DNA of 64,000 nt from Bacteroides caecimuris (GCF_001688725.2 NZ_CP015401.2:4775928-4839927); one strand, 5' to 3'. Shown: positions 18,146 through 27,012, counted from the first letter of the stretch. A program made the numbers and translations. Notes: generated from the sequence alone by a model not told the origin.

Positions 18146-18919
18146 ATGGTTTTGGGAAAATTTAAAAGAAACCCTTTTTTAGTTTTGACACTGTTGTTAG
18201 GTGTTATTTTTCAGAGTTGCAACTCTGATTATGATGAGTATGTAGATGAAGCAGAACATTCAAAGAAAGAGAATACTACTGATTATGATGTAGTATTACA
18301 GTCTAGTGAATTTAAGAACTATGACTTTAAATACTCAAATTTGATGGTGATAATTGAAGAAGTTACATGCCGAATGTCTAAAGAAGAGGAAGTAGAGTTA
18401 ATAGAATTGGCGAAATTATACATGTCTGATTCTGATAGGTATAGTGCTTTATTTAGATATAAAGTTGCTAACATTTTAGGAAGTGATTCAATAAGAGTTA
18501 AAGATGCTTTTGCTTCAGTATTAGAAGCTAAAAAGACTCTAATGAATAATAAGAAATTAAGTGATAAAATGAGCGGACGTGAAAAACTTATTTTTGCTGA
18601 ATTGCAAATTAATAGAGACGCTGTATTAATAGAAGGGACTACTCCAATAGTAAAGACTCGTACAGAAAATATAAGTAAATTGGCACAATGTAAAGCTATT
18701 TGTATATCTGAGTATGAAAGTACAGATCATAAATTAGCTGAATTATATCTTTGTGGAAGTGCGGTAAATATTGCACTTTGTGCTATGTCATCAGGAGCAG
18801 CTATTCCTATTATAGTTATAGAACAGATAGGGCTGACAATGGCAATTGATGCTGAAAGAAGGGAGGCTATAAGAGTACGTGAGAATTGCTATAGAAGGTG
18901 TGACTTAGATTGGGGCTAA
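18146..18919 (+). CDS. Hypothetical AT-rich lipoprotein with Cys-rich, hydrophobic C-terminus
   Basis: A 257-residue protein with a signal ending in a lipobox (FQSC, Cys25). The middle is charged and helical. The last 75 residues hold six Cys (CKAIC, YLC, ALC, ENC, RRC) around a hydrophobic Gly/Ala/Ile-rich helix (MSSGAAIPIIVIEQIG). This looks like a membrane-active or disulfide-stabilised module. The gene is AT-rich relative to the transglutaminase-like gene before it. A 60-residue membrane protein gene follows after 4 bp, and a CxxC thioredoxin is encoded 1.3 kb downstream. No family is recognised. An effector-immunity reading is speculation. Confidence 0.7.
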   Translation: MVLGKFKRNPFLVLTLLLGVIFQSCNSDYDEYVDEAEHSKKENTTDYDVVLQSSEFKNYDFKYSNLMVIIEEVTCRMSKEEEVELIELAKLYMSDSDRYSALFRYKVANILGSDSIRVKDAFASVLEAKKTLMNNKKLSDKMSGREKLIFAELQINRDAVLIEGTTPIVKTRTENISKLAQCKAICISEYESTDHKLAELYLCGSAVNIALCAMSSGAAIPIIVIEQIGLTMAIDAERREAIRVRENCYRRCDLDWG

Positions 18920-18923
18920 TCAG

Positions 18924-19106
18924 ATGATATTTTTATTATTTATGAGTACTTATGCTTCACTTATATGTACTTTATATTATATAATTTCTCACTGGAAAAG
19001 ACTCTTCTCAGAGCAAAAGTATATATATATAGCTTTTTTTGTAGGGAACAGTATAATAATCAATGCAATATTATTAGGAGCATGTTGTCGGGTGATATTT
19101 AAATAA
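18924..19106 (+). CDS. Small two-segment membrane protein
   Basis: A 60-residue protein with two hydrophobic stretches (FLLFMSTYASLICTLYYII and IAFFVGNSIIINAILLGA) joined by a charged turn (HWKRLFSEQKY). The start is 4 bp after the previous stop, so the two genes are probably translated together. There is no recognisable family. The ORF is short and AT-rich, so some doubt remains that it is coding; its tight spacing supports it. Confidence 0.55.
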   Translation: MIFLLFMSTYASLICTLYYIISHWKRLFSEQKYIYIAFFVGNSIIINAILLGACCRVIFK

Positions 19107-19180
19107 ATCTATAATTTGGGGGGATTAAAGAAGCCATATTGATATTTTTTTAATTCCTCCTTTATCTTCTCTTCATATAT

Positions 19181-20167
19181 ATGAAAATGTATGTTATGTT
19201 GTTGTCTCTTTTGTCACTATATAGTTGTCATAATACTAATGATTGTAAAGCTTTTGTTGGCATATCAGATGTTATGGAATATGGATATGAGGTTTCTAAA
19301 CCATCATTGTTGTGCCTTATTAACGATAGTAGGCAGTCGCAAACCGTATGCAAAAATGATTTTTTAACATCTGACTTTGTATATTATATCGTGGATGATT
19401 CCCCAAATACTATTTTGGGGAAAATGTTAAATCCTCCAGTATATCCAGTATATATTATCTTCGAAAAAGATAGTATTGTTTCAGTTGTTTGCCATGAAGA
19501 AATGAGAAAAAAAGTAGAAAATTCAACTGGGAAATTGTTGAAAAATGAGTTGTTGAACTTTGGAAATAATAATAGGAATTATATAAATTACTTGAATGCT
19601 TTATTGAGGTTGTCTATGTATCTGGAAAAACAAGATATGAATTACACAATGGAATTGAACTATTTAGATTCTTTGGTTAGGAAGCAGAATAAATTTTATG
19701 GAAAATATCTTTTAGCACAATTATATAAGGATTTAGATGTTAAAAATGCTGATGAGATGTATAGCGACTTATGGGTAAATTCGACAAAAAATGACATGGA
19801 AGAGTATCCAGAAGAATTTATAGATATAATGAAATGTAAAGATCATCTAGTGCTTGTGAATAAAGAGGATATATTGTTTGATTATACAGAATATGATTTT
19901 GGAATCATATCTCCTAATAAAGAAGTAACTTGTAATTTTAGTTTTACGAATAATAGCTCTAATAAGTTTATTATTCATAATGTAATAACAACATGTGGAT
20001 GCACTGTACCTGTTTGGAATAGAAAACCGATAGCTCCTAATACCCGGGATTCTATCTCAGTAAAATTTAAAAGTAATTATACGGGAGTTAACCATAAAAC
20101 TATCATTATAGAAGGGAATTGTAAACAGAAAATTGAACTAAAAATAAGAGCTTCAATTTGTAATTAG
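19181..20167 (+). CDS. DUF1573-containing lipoprotein
   Basis: A 328-residue lipoprotein with a short signal (lipobox LYSC, Cys16). Residues 15-230 are not recognised. The last 95 residues match DUF1573, an Ig-like fold: YDFGIISPNKEVTCNFSFTN, TTCGCTVP, then KPIAPN and a final strand set. The paired Cys in TTCGCT are typical for this family. DUF1573 proteins in Bacteroides often occur beside TlpA-like thioredoxins, and one is encoded 44 bp downstream. A weak inverted repeat (GGGGATTAAA and TTTAATTCCTCC) lies in the gap before the gene. Confidence 0.78.
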   Translation: MKMYVMLLSLLSLYSCHNTNDCKAFVGISDVMEYGYEVSKPSLLCLINDSRQSQTVCKNDFLTSDFVYYIVDDSPNTILGKMLNPPVYPVYIIFEKDSIVSVVCHEEMRKKVENSTGKLLKNELLNFGNNNRNYINYLNALLRLSMYLEKQDMNYTMELNYLDSLVRKQNKFYGKYLLAQLYKDLDVKNADEMYSDLWVNSTKNDMEEYPEEFIDIMKCKDHLVLVNKEDILFDYTEYDFGIISPNKEVTCNFSFTNNSSNKFIIHNVITTCGCTVPVWNRKPIAPNTRDSISVKFKSNYTGVNHKTIIIEGNCKQKIELKIRASICN

Positions 20168-20211
20168 AAAATATATAATATACGTGTTTTATGTAAGGAA
20201 AGAACTGTGCC

Positions 20212-20874
20212 ATGAAAAAAAATATCTTGATTTTATTTTTGTTTTTGCCTTTTGTTTGTTTTGCTCAAAAAGTAACTTATGGCGATAATAGCGTTCGCAT
20301 AGAAGGCAAAACTTTCTTGTATTTTGATGCTGAGGGGAACCCTATTACAGACCAGGCTCATAGAGATTCTCTAGAAACTCATAGATATATAATTTCTATT
20401 AAAGGAACAGATGAAATACCAGAAATCCATCTAGTTTATAAACACCCTAAACTTGAAACATTGATAGGTAAAATTCTTCCTAAAATAGACCTAAATGATA
20501 TTAACGGAAAGTCTATTGATTTTGATGAATCTGAGTATACAGTTATATGTTTTTGGAACAGGCATTGTCGTATTTGTATTCGGGAGCTTGTTGTTTTAGA
20601 TATACTTGCTGAAGATTATTCGAATGTTCAGTTTGTCGGATTGACCCCTGATTCTCCTGAAGAAGTGCATAAGTTAATGAAAAGGCTTAAGCTAGAATGG
20701 GAAGATATAGAAATTGTTCCTAATTATAACGAAGAATTTACTGATATACTAAAAATCTATATGTATCCTTCCAATATTATAGTTGATAAAAATATGGTAG
20801 TAAAAGCGGTAAATGTTGGAGGGGATACTCGTAAATTATTAAGAACATTAGAACAATTATCTGGCGAGAAATAA
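20212..20874 (+). CDS. Secreted TlpA/redoxin-like thioredoxin
   Basis: A 220-residue protein with a signal peptide (ILILFLFLPFVCFAQ). Residues 85-215 form a thioredoxin fold: KILPKIDLNDINGKSI is the typical redoxin entry, FWNRHCRICIREL gives the active-site pair Cys119-Cys122, and MYPSNIIVDK contains the cis-Pro (Pro-Ser rather than Thr-Pro, consistent with extracellular redoxins). It is probably a periplasmic disulfide reductase or oxidase. It follows the DUF1573 gene and is the counterpart of the membrane thioredoxin at 5814-6821 in the other gene set. Confidence 0.82.
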   Translation: MKKNILILFLFLPFVCFAQKVTYGDNSVRIEGKTFLYFDAEGNPITDQAHRDSLETHRYIISIKGTDEIPEIHLVYKHPKLETLIGKILPKIDLNDINGKSIDFDESEYTVICFWNRHCRICIRELVVLDILAEDYSNVQFVGLTPDSPEEVHKLMKRLKLEWEDIEIVPNYNEEFTDILKIYMYPSNIIVDKNMVVKAVNVGGDTRKLLRTLEQLSGEK

Positions 20875-20934
20875 ATACATTGCTGGAACTAAGTGCCCAG
20901 CAGTGATAATTAATAATTAAATAAATATAGATTT

Positions 20935-21567
20935 ATGAGAACAGAAAAAGAAAGTATTCCAGTTAAGACAAATGAAGTACGAAATGCATTATCCGTATTT
21001 TTTTTGATGAATCTTTTCCTATTCGTACCGGTAATCTGTGCGCAAAAGTCGCAGCCTATTTGGCAAAAACATTTGGAGTATATGAAAAATGATACTGCCA
21101 AAGATTGGATGGGTGATTTGAAACATTTGAAACTATTGAAGTACACTTACAAGGGGAAAATAAAGTCTGAAAAGGATAAGTATAGTGTGATAGAGGCTAC
21201 ATATTCTGACAAAGCGCCTGCCGTATCAATGTTGCCGAACCTAGTTATAAGCGACACAACGTATACGGAAACCGACATGACGATCCATCAGAAAATATAT
21301 CCCCAATTTAAAATAGTTACGGTTCGTCAGATGGTAGATGCCGGGAAACTGACCGAAGATTCTATTGCGATGCTCAAACAACGACTCTACGAAAATATCG
21401 AAACTGGATTCGGATATGTGGCATTGGATTGGCTTTACAAAGGGCAGAAATTCAGCACACTGGGTATCATAACGAATGATGGTATTCCCGTTGATCCCAT
21501 AACCTCACATTTACACACAGGTGTCAATACGATTGTAGAGGGACGAATCTCCCCAGATAAGAAATGA
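20935..21567 (+). CDS. Hypothetical secreted protein
   Basis: A 210-residue protein with a long N-terminal extension before the signal segment (LSVFFLMNLFLFVPVICAQ), ending near Gln42. A later start may be used, but no better in-frame ATG directly before the hydrophobic stretch was seen. The mature part has alternating beta and helical stretches (YSVIEATYSD, DSIAMLKQRLYENIETGFGY). I recognise no domain. It lies between the thioredoxin and the second glutaminase-A-like gene. Confidence 0.65.
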   Translation: MRTEKESIPVKTNEVRNALSVFFLMNLFLFVPVICAQKSQPIWQKHLEYMKNDTAKDWMGDLKHLKLLKYTYKGKIKSEKDKYSVIEATYSDKAPAVSMLPNLVISDTTYTETDMTIHQKIYPQFKIVTVRQMVDAGKLTEDSIAMLKQRLYENIETGFGYVALDWLYKGQKFSTLGIITNDGIPVDPITSHLHTGVNTIVEGRISPDKK

Positions 21568-21675
21568 CACTATTTTTGAAACTCAAATTGTTTAATTAGA
21601 AATAGTTTATCATGAAAAAGATTGTATGATAATAGAAATAAATATAGTAATCGAATGAGAGTTTATAAAACACTA

Positions 21676-24546
21676 ATGAATAAAACATTCATTTGCCTGC
21701 TAATAGTCGTATTGGCAGCCTGTAAAAATACTCCTTACTCTGACGAAACAATTAAGAGTGACCTTCGTGCGCCTGCTTATCCGTTATTAACCTTACATCC
21801 GCACGTGAAACTTTGGTCTATGACGGATGAACTGAACAAACAGAATATGACCTTTGGCGGCAGCACACAGCTTCCTTTTGTCGCTTTCTTACGGGTAGAC
21901 GGTGTTATGTTTCATTTCATGGGTAGCAAAGAACTGCCGATGCAAGCTATCGCTCCGATGGCGCTTGACCATGAAAAGTGGGAAGGAAAGTTCACTTCAT
22001 TAGTACCTGATGAAGGATGGGAGCAACCGGATTTTGATGACAAGTACTGGCAATTGTCAGAAGGAGCATTTGGTACACCTGGCATGTGGGAAGCAAGAAC
22101 ACGATGGACTTCTTCTAATATTTGGGTACGAAGAGAGGTTGAAGTTGATCCGTATCTTCTGGAGCATAAAAAGATTTATTTGCGCTATTCTCATGATGAT
22201 GTATTTCAATTGTACATCAATGGGAAGCAATTGGTGAATACCGGATATGACTGGGGAGCAAACTTTAAGGTGGAAGTCCCGGACTCAATTCTGCAAACAA
22301 TGAAAAGTGGAAAAGCGTTGATTGCCGCTCATTGTGAGAATCGTATGGGAGGAGGATTGGTAGACTTCGGACTCTTTGCCGAGGAACCGACTATGCCAGT
22401 TGAAAAGATTGCGCCCATCTCTTATGAAAAAGAGTGGACGGGAAGATATACCATGGAGCAACCTCAGGAAAATTGGGAAGCTAAGGAGTTTGACGATACA
22501 ACATGGACAGAAGGACAGGCGGCCTTCGGCACGGATGATCAGCGAAATGTGCATACTCCCTGGTTTTCACCTGATATATGGGTGAGACGCGAAATGATAT
22601 TCGACCCGGCGTTGGTGAAAAACAAGCAACTGTATTTACGCTATTCACATGATGATGTGTTCCAATTGTATGTGAATGGCATGCAACTGGTCAGTACGGG
22701 ATATGAGTGGAAAAGTGATCTCAGAGTAAATATCCCGGATTCTATTGCAGAAACTATGAAAGATGGAAAAACTGTGATTGCCGCTCATTGCGAGAATCGT
22801 ATGGGAGGTGCATTAGTTGATTTCGGGCTATATGCAGAATTGAAGGAAGCTAAACAAACATCTGTTGATGTGCAAGCAACCCAGACACATTATACCTTCG
22901 AATGTGGAGATGTAGAACTGAAACTTACCTTTACCGCTCCTTATCTGTTGGATGATTTGAAGACACTTGCCCGCCCGGTCAATTATATCTCTTATCAAGC
23001 TAAAGCATTGGATGGCAAAGAGCATGATGTGGCTGTTTATTTTGAAATAGACCCGCACAAGGCATTTCGTGCCGGACAATCTACACAAATGTATGAAAAG
23101 GATGGTCTGGCTCTGATGAAGACCGGACAGGAAAATCAAAAATTATGGGTGGATAAAGAGAAAGGGGAACGGTCATGGGGATATTTCTATCTGGGAACAA
23201 AGGATGACGTGACCTGTGCACAGGGGGATGCAGCTGAAATGAGGGCATACTTTATGAAAGAGGGAGATCTGAAACAAATGAGAAAGTCTGCCGAGAAACG
23301 CTATGCTGCATTTGCACAGAAGCTGGATGTGGACAGCGATTTCCCGCAACATCTCACTGCCGCCTTTGACGGACTGTATACAATGGCTTATTTCGGCGAG
23401 GACCTAAGACCTTATTGGAATAAAGACGGGAAAACAAGCATAGAAGATTTGTATGCAGAAGCAGAGAAGGATTATAAAGAAGTGATGGCAAAATGTTATG
23501 CTTTTGACCGTCAATTGATGGCGGATGCTTACCTTGCCGGAGGAAAAGAATATGCTGAACTCTGTGCTTTGGCTTATCGTCAGTCCGTATCCGCTTTCCA
23601 AATGTCTGAAGATTCGGATGGAGAATTGCTTTATTTTACTCCGCAGGTAGGTCCGGTGGATGAATATTATCCGGCTTCACCGCTATATCTTCGCTACAAT
23701 CCCGATTTGGTAAAAGCGATGCTTAATCCATTTTTCTACTACAGCGAAAGCGGGAAATGGGGAAAGCCATTTCCTCCGCATGATTTAGGAGGATATCCTA
23801 TCGTAAACGGGCAGACGATAGGTGGTGATATGCCTGTAGAAGAAGCAGGAAACGGATTGATAATGACTGCTGCTATTGCTAAAATGGAAAAGAATGCTTC
23901 GTATGCAGAAAAGCATTGGAAGACATTGACCCAATGGGCTGAGTATTTATTGGAAAACGGAACGGATACCGGTGATCAGATTATTACAGATAATTTTGCA
24001 GGAGACTGTCCTCATCATGCTAATTTATCCGCCAAAGGTATTCTGGGTATTGCAGCATATGCACGTCTGGCAGAAATGCTGAATAAGAAAGAAGAAGCAA
24101 AGAAGTATATGAACGCTGCCAGTGAGATGGCTAAAGAATGGGAAATGGCTGCTTATGCGGGTGATCATTACCGACTGGCTTTTGACCAGCCGGATAGTTG
24201 GGGGATGAAGTATAATCTGGTGTGGGACAGGCTGCTTGGCTTGAATCTTTTCCCGGAGAGAGTCATTCAGAAAGAGACGGATTTCTATCTTGCTAAGATG
24301 AATGAGTTTGGATGTCCGTTGGATAGCAGGCATAGTTATACGAAAGCGGATTGGACAGTATGGACTGCTTCATTGAGTGATGACCGTATGCAATTCCGTA
24401 AACTTATGTTGCCGCTTTATAAGTTTATGAATGAGACTACAGATCGCACACCAATGGCTGATTTGATAAATACGGATAAGGCAACTATAGTCGGATTTGC
24501 CGGGCGTTCGGTAGTAGGGGCATATTTTATCAGGTTGTTGGAATAA
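21676..24546 (+). CDS. Glutaminase-A-like lipoprotein, second paralog
   Basis: The ATG at 21676 is chosen because it begins a clean lipoprotein signal (MNKTFICLLIVVLAAC); upstream in-frame ATGs add a hydrophilic leader. The protein has about 956 residues and the same layout as the product of 11644-14532: DUF4964-like start (LRAPAYPLLTLHPHVKLWS), two jelly-roll modules (both with LRYSHDDVFQLY and ENRMGGG or ENRMGGA), DUF5127, DUF4965, DUF1793. Its two jelly-rolls are more alike than those in the first paralog, consistent with internal duplication. It ends at IRLLE, slightly shorter. Activity is not established; hydrolysis of a glutamine-type amide is suggested only by the family name. Confidence 0.85.
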   Translation: MNKTFICLLIVVLAACKNTPYSDETIKSDLRAPAYPLLTLHPHVKLWSMTDELNKQNMTFGGSTQLPFVAFLRVDGVMFHFMGSKELPMQAIAPMALDHEKWEGKFTSLVPDEGWEQPDFDDKYWQLSEGAFGTPGMWEARTRWTSSNIWVRREVEVDPYLLEHKKIYLRYSHDDVFQLYINGKQLVNTGYDWGANFKVEVPDSILQTMKSGKALIAAHCENRMGGGLVDFGLFAEEPTMPVEKIAPISYEKEWTGRYTMEQPQENWEAKEFDDTTWTEGQAAFGTDDQRNVHTPWFSPDIWVRREMIFDPALVKNKQLYLRYSHDDVFQLYVNGMQLVSTGYEWKSDLRVNIPDSIAETMKDGKTVIAAHCENRMGGALVDFGLYAELKEAKQTSVDVQATQTHYTFECGDVELKLTFTAPYLLDDLKTLARPVNYISYQAKALDGKEHDVAVYFEIDPHKAFRAGQSTQMYEKDGLALMKTGQENQKLWVDKEKGERSWGYFYLGTKDDVTCAQGDAAEMRAYFMKEGDLKQMRKSAEKRYAAFAQKLDVDSDFPQHLTAAFDGLYTMAYFGEDLRPYWNKDGKTSIEDLYAEAEKDYKEVMAKCYAFDRQLMADAYLAGGKEYAELCALAYRQSVSAFQMSEDSDGELLYFTPQVGPVDEYYPASPLYLRYNPDLVKAMLNPFFYYSESGKWGKPFPPHDLGGYPIVNGQTIGGDMPVEEAGNGLIMTAAIAKMEKNASYAEKHWKTLTQWAEYLLENGTDTGDQIITDNFAGDCPHHANLSAKGILGIAAYARLAEMLNKKEEAKKYMNAASEMAKEWEMAAYAGDHYRLAFDQPDSWGMKYNLVWDRLLGLNLFPERVIQKETDFYLAKMNEFGCPLDSRHSYTKADWTVWTASLSDDRMQFRKLMLPLYKFMNETTDRTPMADLINTDKATIVGFAGRSVVGAYFIRLLE

Positions 24547-24604
24547 GAATATGTAAAAATAAAGAAGAAAATGTTTCTGTAACGTATATAATAAGATTCT
24601 AACT

Positions 24605-24793
24605 ATGATTTTACCAGCGTTTATTGAGATAGTTTATATTCTGATTCTATTGGTCGGAATATTAATGGTGATGAAAACTCCTCGAATGTCTACAGCATAT
24701 AGATTCATTTGGTTTTTTATAGTCTTGTCACTTAATCTATTAGGATTGATTGTTTTCTTGATTTGGAATAGATTCTTTAAACTCAAACAATAA
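24605..24793 (+). CDS. Small membrane protein, PLDc_N-like
   Basis: A 62-residue protein with two hydrophobic segments (FIEIVYILILLVGILMVM and WFFIVLSLNLLGLIVFLIW) and a short basic tail. The pattern resembles the PLDc_N family of two-helix membrane proteins seen at phospholipase D N-termini and as stand-alone ORFs. It is 58 bp after the glutaminase-like gene. The family assignment is tentative. Confidence 0.5.
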   Translation: MILPAFIEIVYILILLVGILMVMKTPRMSTAYRFIWFFIVLSLNLLGLIVFLIWNRFFKLKQ

Positions 24794-24812
24794 AAGGATA
24801 AGGCTTATTGGA

Positions 24813-25190
24813 ATGATTCGAGAATTGGAAACTGCTTTTTATAGGACGTTTGATGTAAGTCGTAGACTTGCAATATTTAATGGAAATAGTAAGTCTTCAG
24901 AGGTAGATTTATCTCTGAAGACAAAAGGATGGTGTATTGTATTGTTTCTTTTGGGGGGTATATTTATAAATTATTTTATATTGCCTTATGTAAGAACTTG
25001 CCGTTATATTGATTTCGGAATATTAGGAGGTTTTACAACCTCTATATTATTGAGTTCTATTTTTTATATTGTTTTGATTAGTCTGTTCATAAAGAAGAGA
25101 CTGATTTCAATTCCATGGATTTTGTTTGTTTGGGGAACAATAGTGCTATTCATACGGCAAACTATGATTATAATGCTATCTACAAAATAG
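24813..25190 (+). CDS. Small membrane protein, possibly a chimeric remnant
   Basis: A 125-residue ORF with three or four hydrophobic segments after a charged start. Residues 4-12 (ELETAFYRT) are identical to a segment of the glutaminase-A-like protein at 14239-14265, and the 27 underlying bases differ only at four third-codon positions. So its start may be a scrap of a third paralog. Its 3' end overlaps, in another frame, the truncated ATPase gene. It may be a real membrane protein or a fusion created by deletion. I lean towards a decayed region. Confidence 0.4.
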   Translation: MIRELETAFYRTFDVSRRLAIFNGNSKSSEVDLSLKTKGWCIVLFLLGGIFINYFILPYVRTCRYIDFGILGGFTTSILLSSIFYIVLISLFIKKRLISIPWILFVWGTIVLFIRQTMIIMLSTK

Positions 25191-25828
25191 TGTATGATAT
25201 TTATTCTTCTGTCATTCTTCGTGATACCGTGCAGAGGCATAGCATTCGTAACATAGAAATGCTTGAAAGAGTGGTGAAGTTTGTTTTTGATAATATTGGG
25301 AATAAACTAAATGCGAAAAATATTGCCGACTATTTCAAAAGTCAGCAACGGAAAGTAGATATTAATACGATTTATAATTATCTCAATGCTTTAGATAGCG
25401 CTTTTGTCATTCAACGTATACCACGTTATGACATCAAGGGTAAAGAGATTCTGCAAACCAATGAAAAGTATTTTGTAAGTGAACTTTCGCTCATCTATTC
25501 TGTGATGGGATATCGGGACCGCTTAATAGGGGGAATGCTTGAAAATTTAGTTTGCATGGAGTTGAGACGCCGCGGATACGAAGTATATGTAGGTAAACAG
25601 GATGAAAAAGAAGTTGATTTTGTAGCCATTAGGCGTGAAGAGAAAATATATGTGCAGGTTACTTATCAACTGGCATCACAAGCAACCATCGATCGTGAAT
25701 TTGCTCCTTTACTGGCAATTGATGATCATTATCCTAAATATGTGGTTAGTATGGATGATCTATGGCAAGATAATATTGAAGGGGTTAAGCATCGGCATAT
25801 AGCCGATTTTCTACTTGATGAGTGGTAA
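25160..25828 (+). pseudogene. 5'-truncated ATPase: DUF4143 domain without its AAA domain
   Basis: The open frame from about 25115 encodes the C-terminal DUF4143 part of the common Bacteroides AAA_14/DUF4143 proteins. Homology seems to begin near YKIVYDIYSSVILRDTVQRH and continues through ADYFKSQQRKVDINTIYNYL, GGMLENLVCMELRRRGYEVY and KEVDFVAIRREEKIYVQVTY (a PD-(D/E)XK-like end). The Walker A/B part, normally about 170 residues upstream, is missing and replaced by the unrelated membrane ORF. I place the breakpoint near 25160. It is probably non-functional. Its stop is 7 bp from the convergent argE-like gene. Confidence 0.7.
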
Positions 25829-25835
25829 AGACGGA

Positions 25836-26903
25836 CTAAAGCTTTAGTCCGTCCAATAACTCTAAATAAAGTCCGATAGCTTCTTCTATTTCTTTTGACA
25901 TGATATATTCCTCTGCCGTATGTGAACGTGAAGAGCGTCCCGGTCCAATTTTCACCGATGGGAAGGACATTAGTGCCTGGTCGGACAATGTTGGAGAACC
26001 AAAAGGAACGCAGCCTAACTTCGTTGCTTCTTGCACAAATGGGTGTTTCTCGTCAATTCGTGAAGAATTGAGACGGAATGAGCGAGCTTGTGCGTCACAG
26101 GAAATATGCTTTTTGATTTCAGCAAACAGTTCTTCATTCGTGTAAAGCTCGTTACTCCGGACATCGACGGTGAAAGTACATTTATCGGGAATCACATTGT
26201 GTTGTGTACCGGCATTGATGACAGTGACACTCATCTTTACGGGACCCAACAAAGGTGATTCTTTCTCGAAACGATAGTCACGGAACCAAGCTATGTCATC
26301 CAATACCTTATAAATTGCATTGTCTCCTTCGTTACGTGCTGCGTGTCCTGCTTTACCTGTTGCGGTCACATCCAATACCATTAATCCCTTTTCGGCAATG
26401 GCAGGTTGCATTTCTGTAGGTTCGCCTACGATAGCGAATGAAACAGGAGGAAGTCCCGGCAATATACTCTCAATTCCGTCCTTGCCTGAAACCTCTTCTT
26501 CGCACGAAGCAAGGTAAATCAGATTATACTTCTGCGAAGTACGACATAGTTGCAGGAACACCTGTAATAACGAAACAACGCTGGCACCGGCATCGTTGCT
26601 TCCTAATCCATACAACTTACCGTTTTCTTCGCGTGGAGTGAACGGATCTTTCCGCCAACCGTTAACAGGTTTCACTGTGTCTATGTGGGAGTTGAGTAAA
26701 ATAGTCGGCTTCTTCAGATCAAACATCGGACTAAAGCACCACACATTATTTCCTTTACGTCCCGTCTGCATACCTGCCATTTCAATATAGTTTTGCAGGA
26801 AATCTGCAGCCTGGGTTTCTTCCCGGCTGATTGAAGGAATACTAATCAGTGATTTAAGCAGGCTTACAGCCTCTGTTGTCATATACGGAATATCATATTT
26901 CAT
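25836..26903 (-). CDS. argE: M20 family deacylase, ArgE-type
   Basis: A 355-residue M20 zinc peptidase-family enzyme. Motifs in order: LLNSHIDTV (metal His, catalytic Asp), YGLGSNDAG (bridging Asp), ASCEEEVSG (catalytic Glu and metal Glu), VGEPTE, the dimerisation lid (GKAGHAARNEGDNA), and SRSHTAEEYI near the end with a metal His. It fits acyl-ornithine/acyl-citrulline deacylases of arginine synthesis. In Bacteroides the pathway uses N-succinylated intermediates, so the substrate is probably a succinylated one. It is cytoplasmic. A consensus promoter precedes it, back to back with that of the acyl-CoA synthetase gene. Confidence 0.82.
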   Translation of the reverse strand: MKYDIPYMTTEAVSLLKSLISIPSISREETQAADFLQNYIEMAGMQTGRKGNNVWCFSPMFDLKKPTILLNSHIDTVKPVNGWRKDPFTPREENGKLYGLGSNDAGASVVSLLQVFLQLCRTSQKYNLIYLASCEEEVSGKDGIESILPGLPPVSFAIVGEPTEMQPAIAEKGLMVLDVTATGKAGHAARNEGDNAIYKVLDDIAWFRDYRFEKESPLLGPVKMSVTVINAGTQHNVIPDKCTFTVDVRSNELYTNEELFAEIKKHISCDAQARSFRLNSSRIDEKHPFVQEATKLGCVPFGSPTLSDQALMSFPSVKIGPGRSSRSHTAEEYIMSKEIEEAIGLYLELLDGLKL

Positions 26904-26938
26904 AGTGCAAATCTTTTATCTATATCTTAATCTTTGCA

Positions 26939-26970
26939 CAAAGATAGGCGTTTTGAACAATTGTTTCAAA
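26939..26970 (-). promoter_or_regulatory. Promoter for the ArgE-type gene
   Basis: On the minus strand TTTG (complement of 26967-26970) and TATCTTTG (complement of 26939-26946) are 20 bp apart. This is an exact fit to the Bacteroides consensus. Confidence 0.75.
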
Positions 26971-26979
26971 TAAAACCAA

Positions 26980-26987
26980 TACCTTTG
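26980..26987 (+). promoter_or_regulatory. Promoter -7 box for the acyl-CoA synthetase gene
   Basis: TACCTTTG matches TAnnTTTG 25 bp before the ATG at 27013. No well-spaced -33 TTTG is seen. It overlaps the divergent promoter region. Confidence 0.55.
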
Positions 26988-27012
26988 CACCATATTTACT
27001 AATACAAAGAGT

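Noticed and set aside
24813-25190. Membrane ORF as the missing N-terminus of the DUF4143 ATPase
   Set aside because: It is in a different frame, is hydrophobic and has no Walker motifs.
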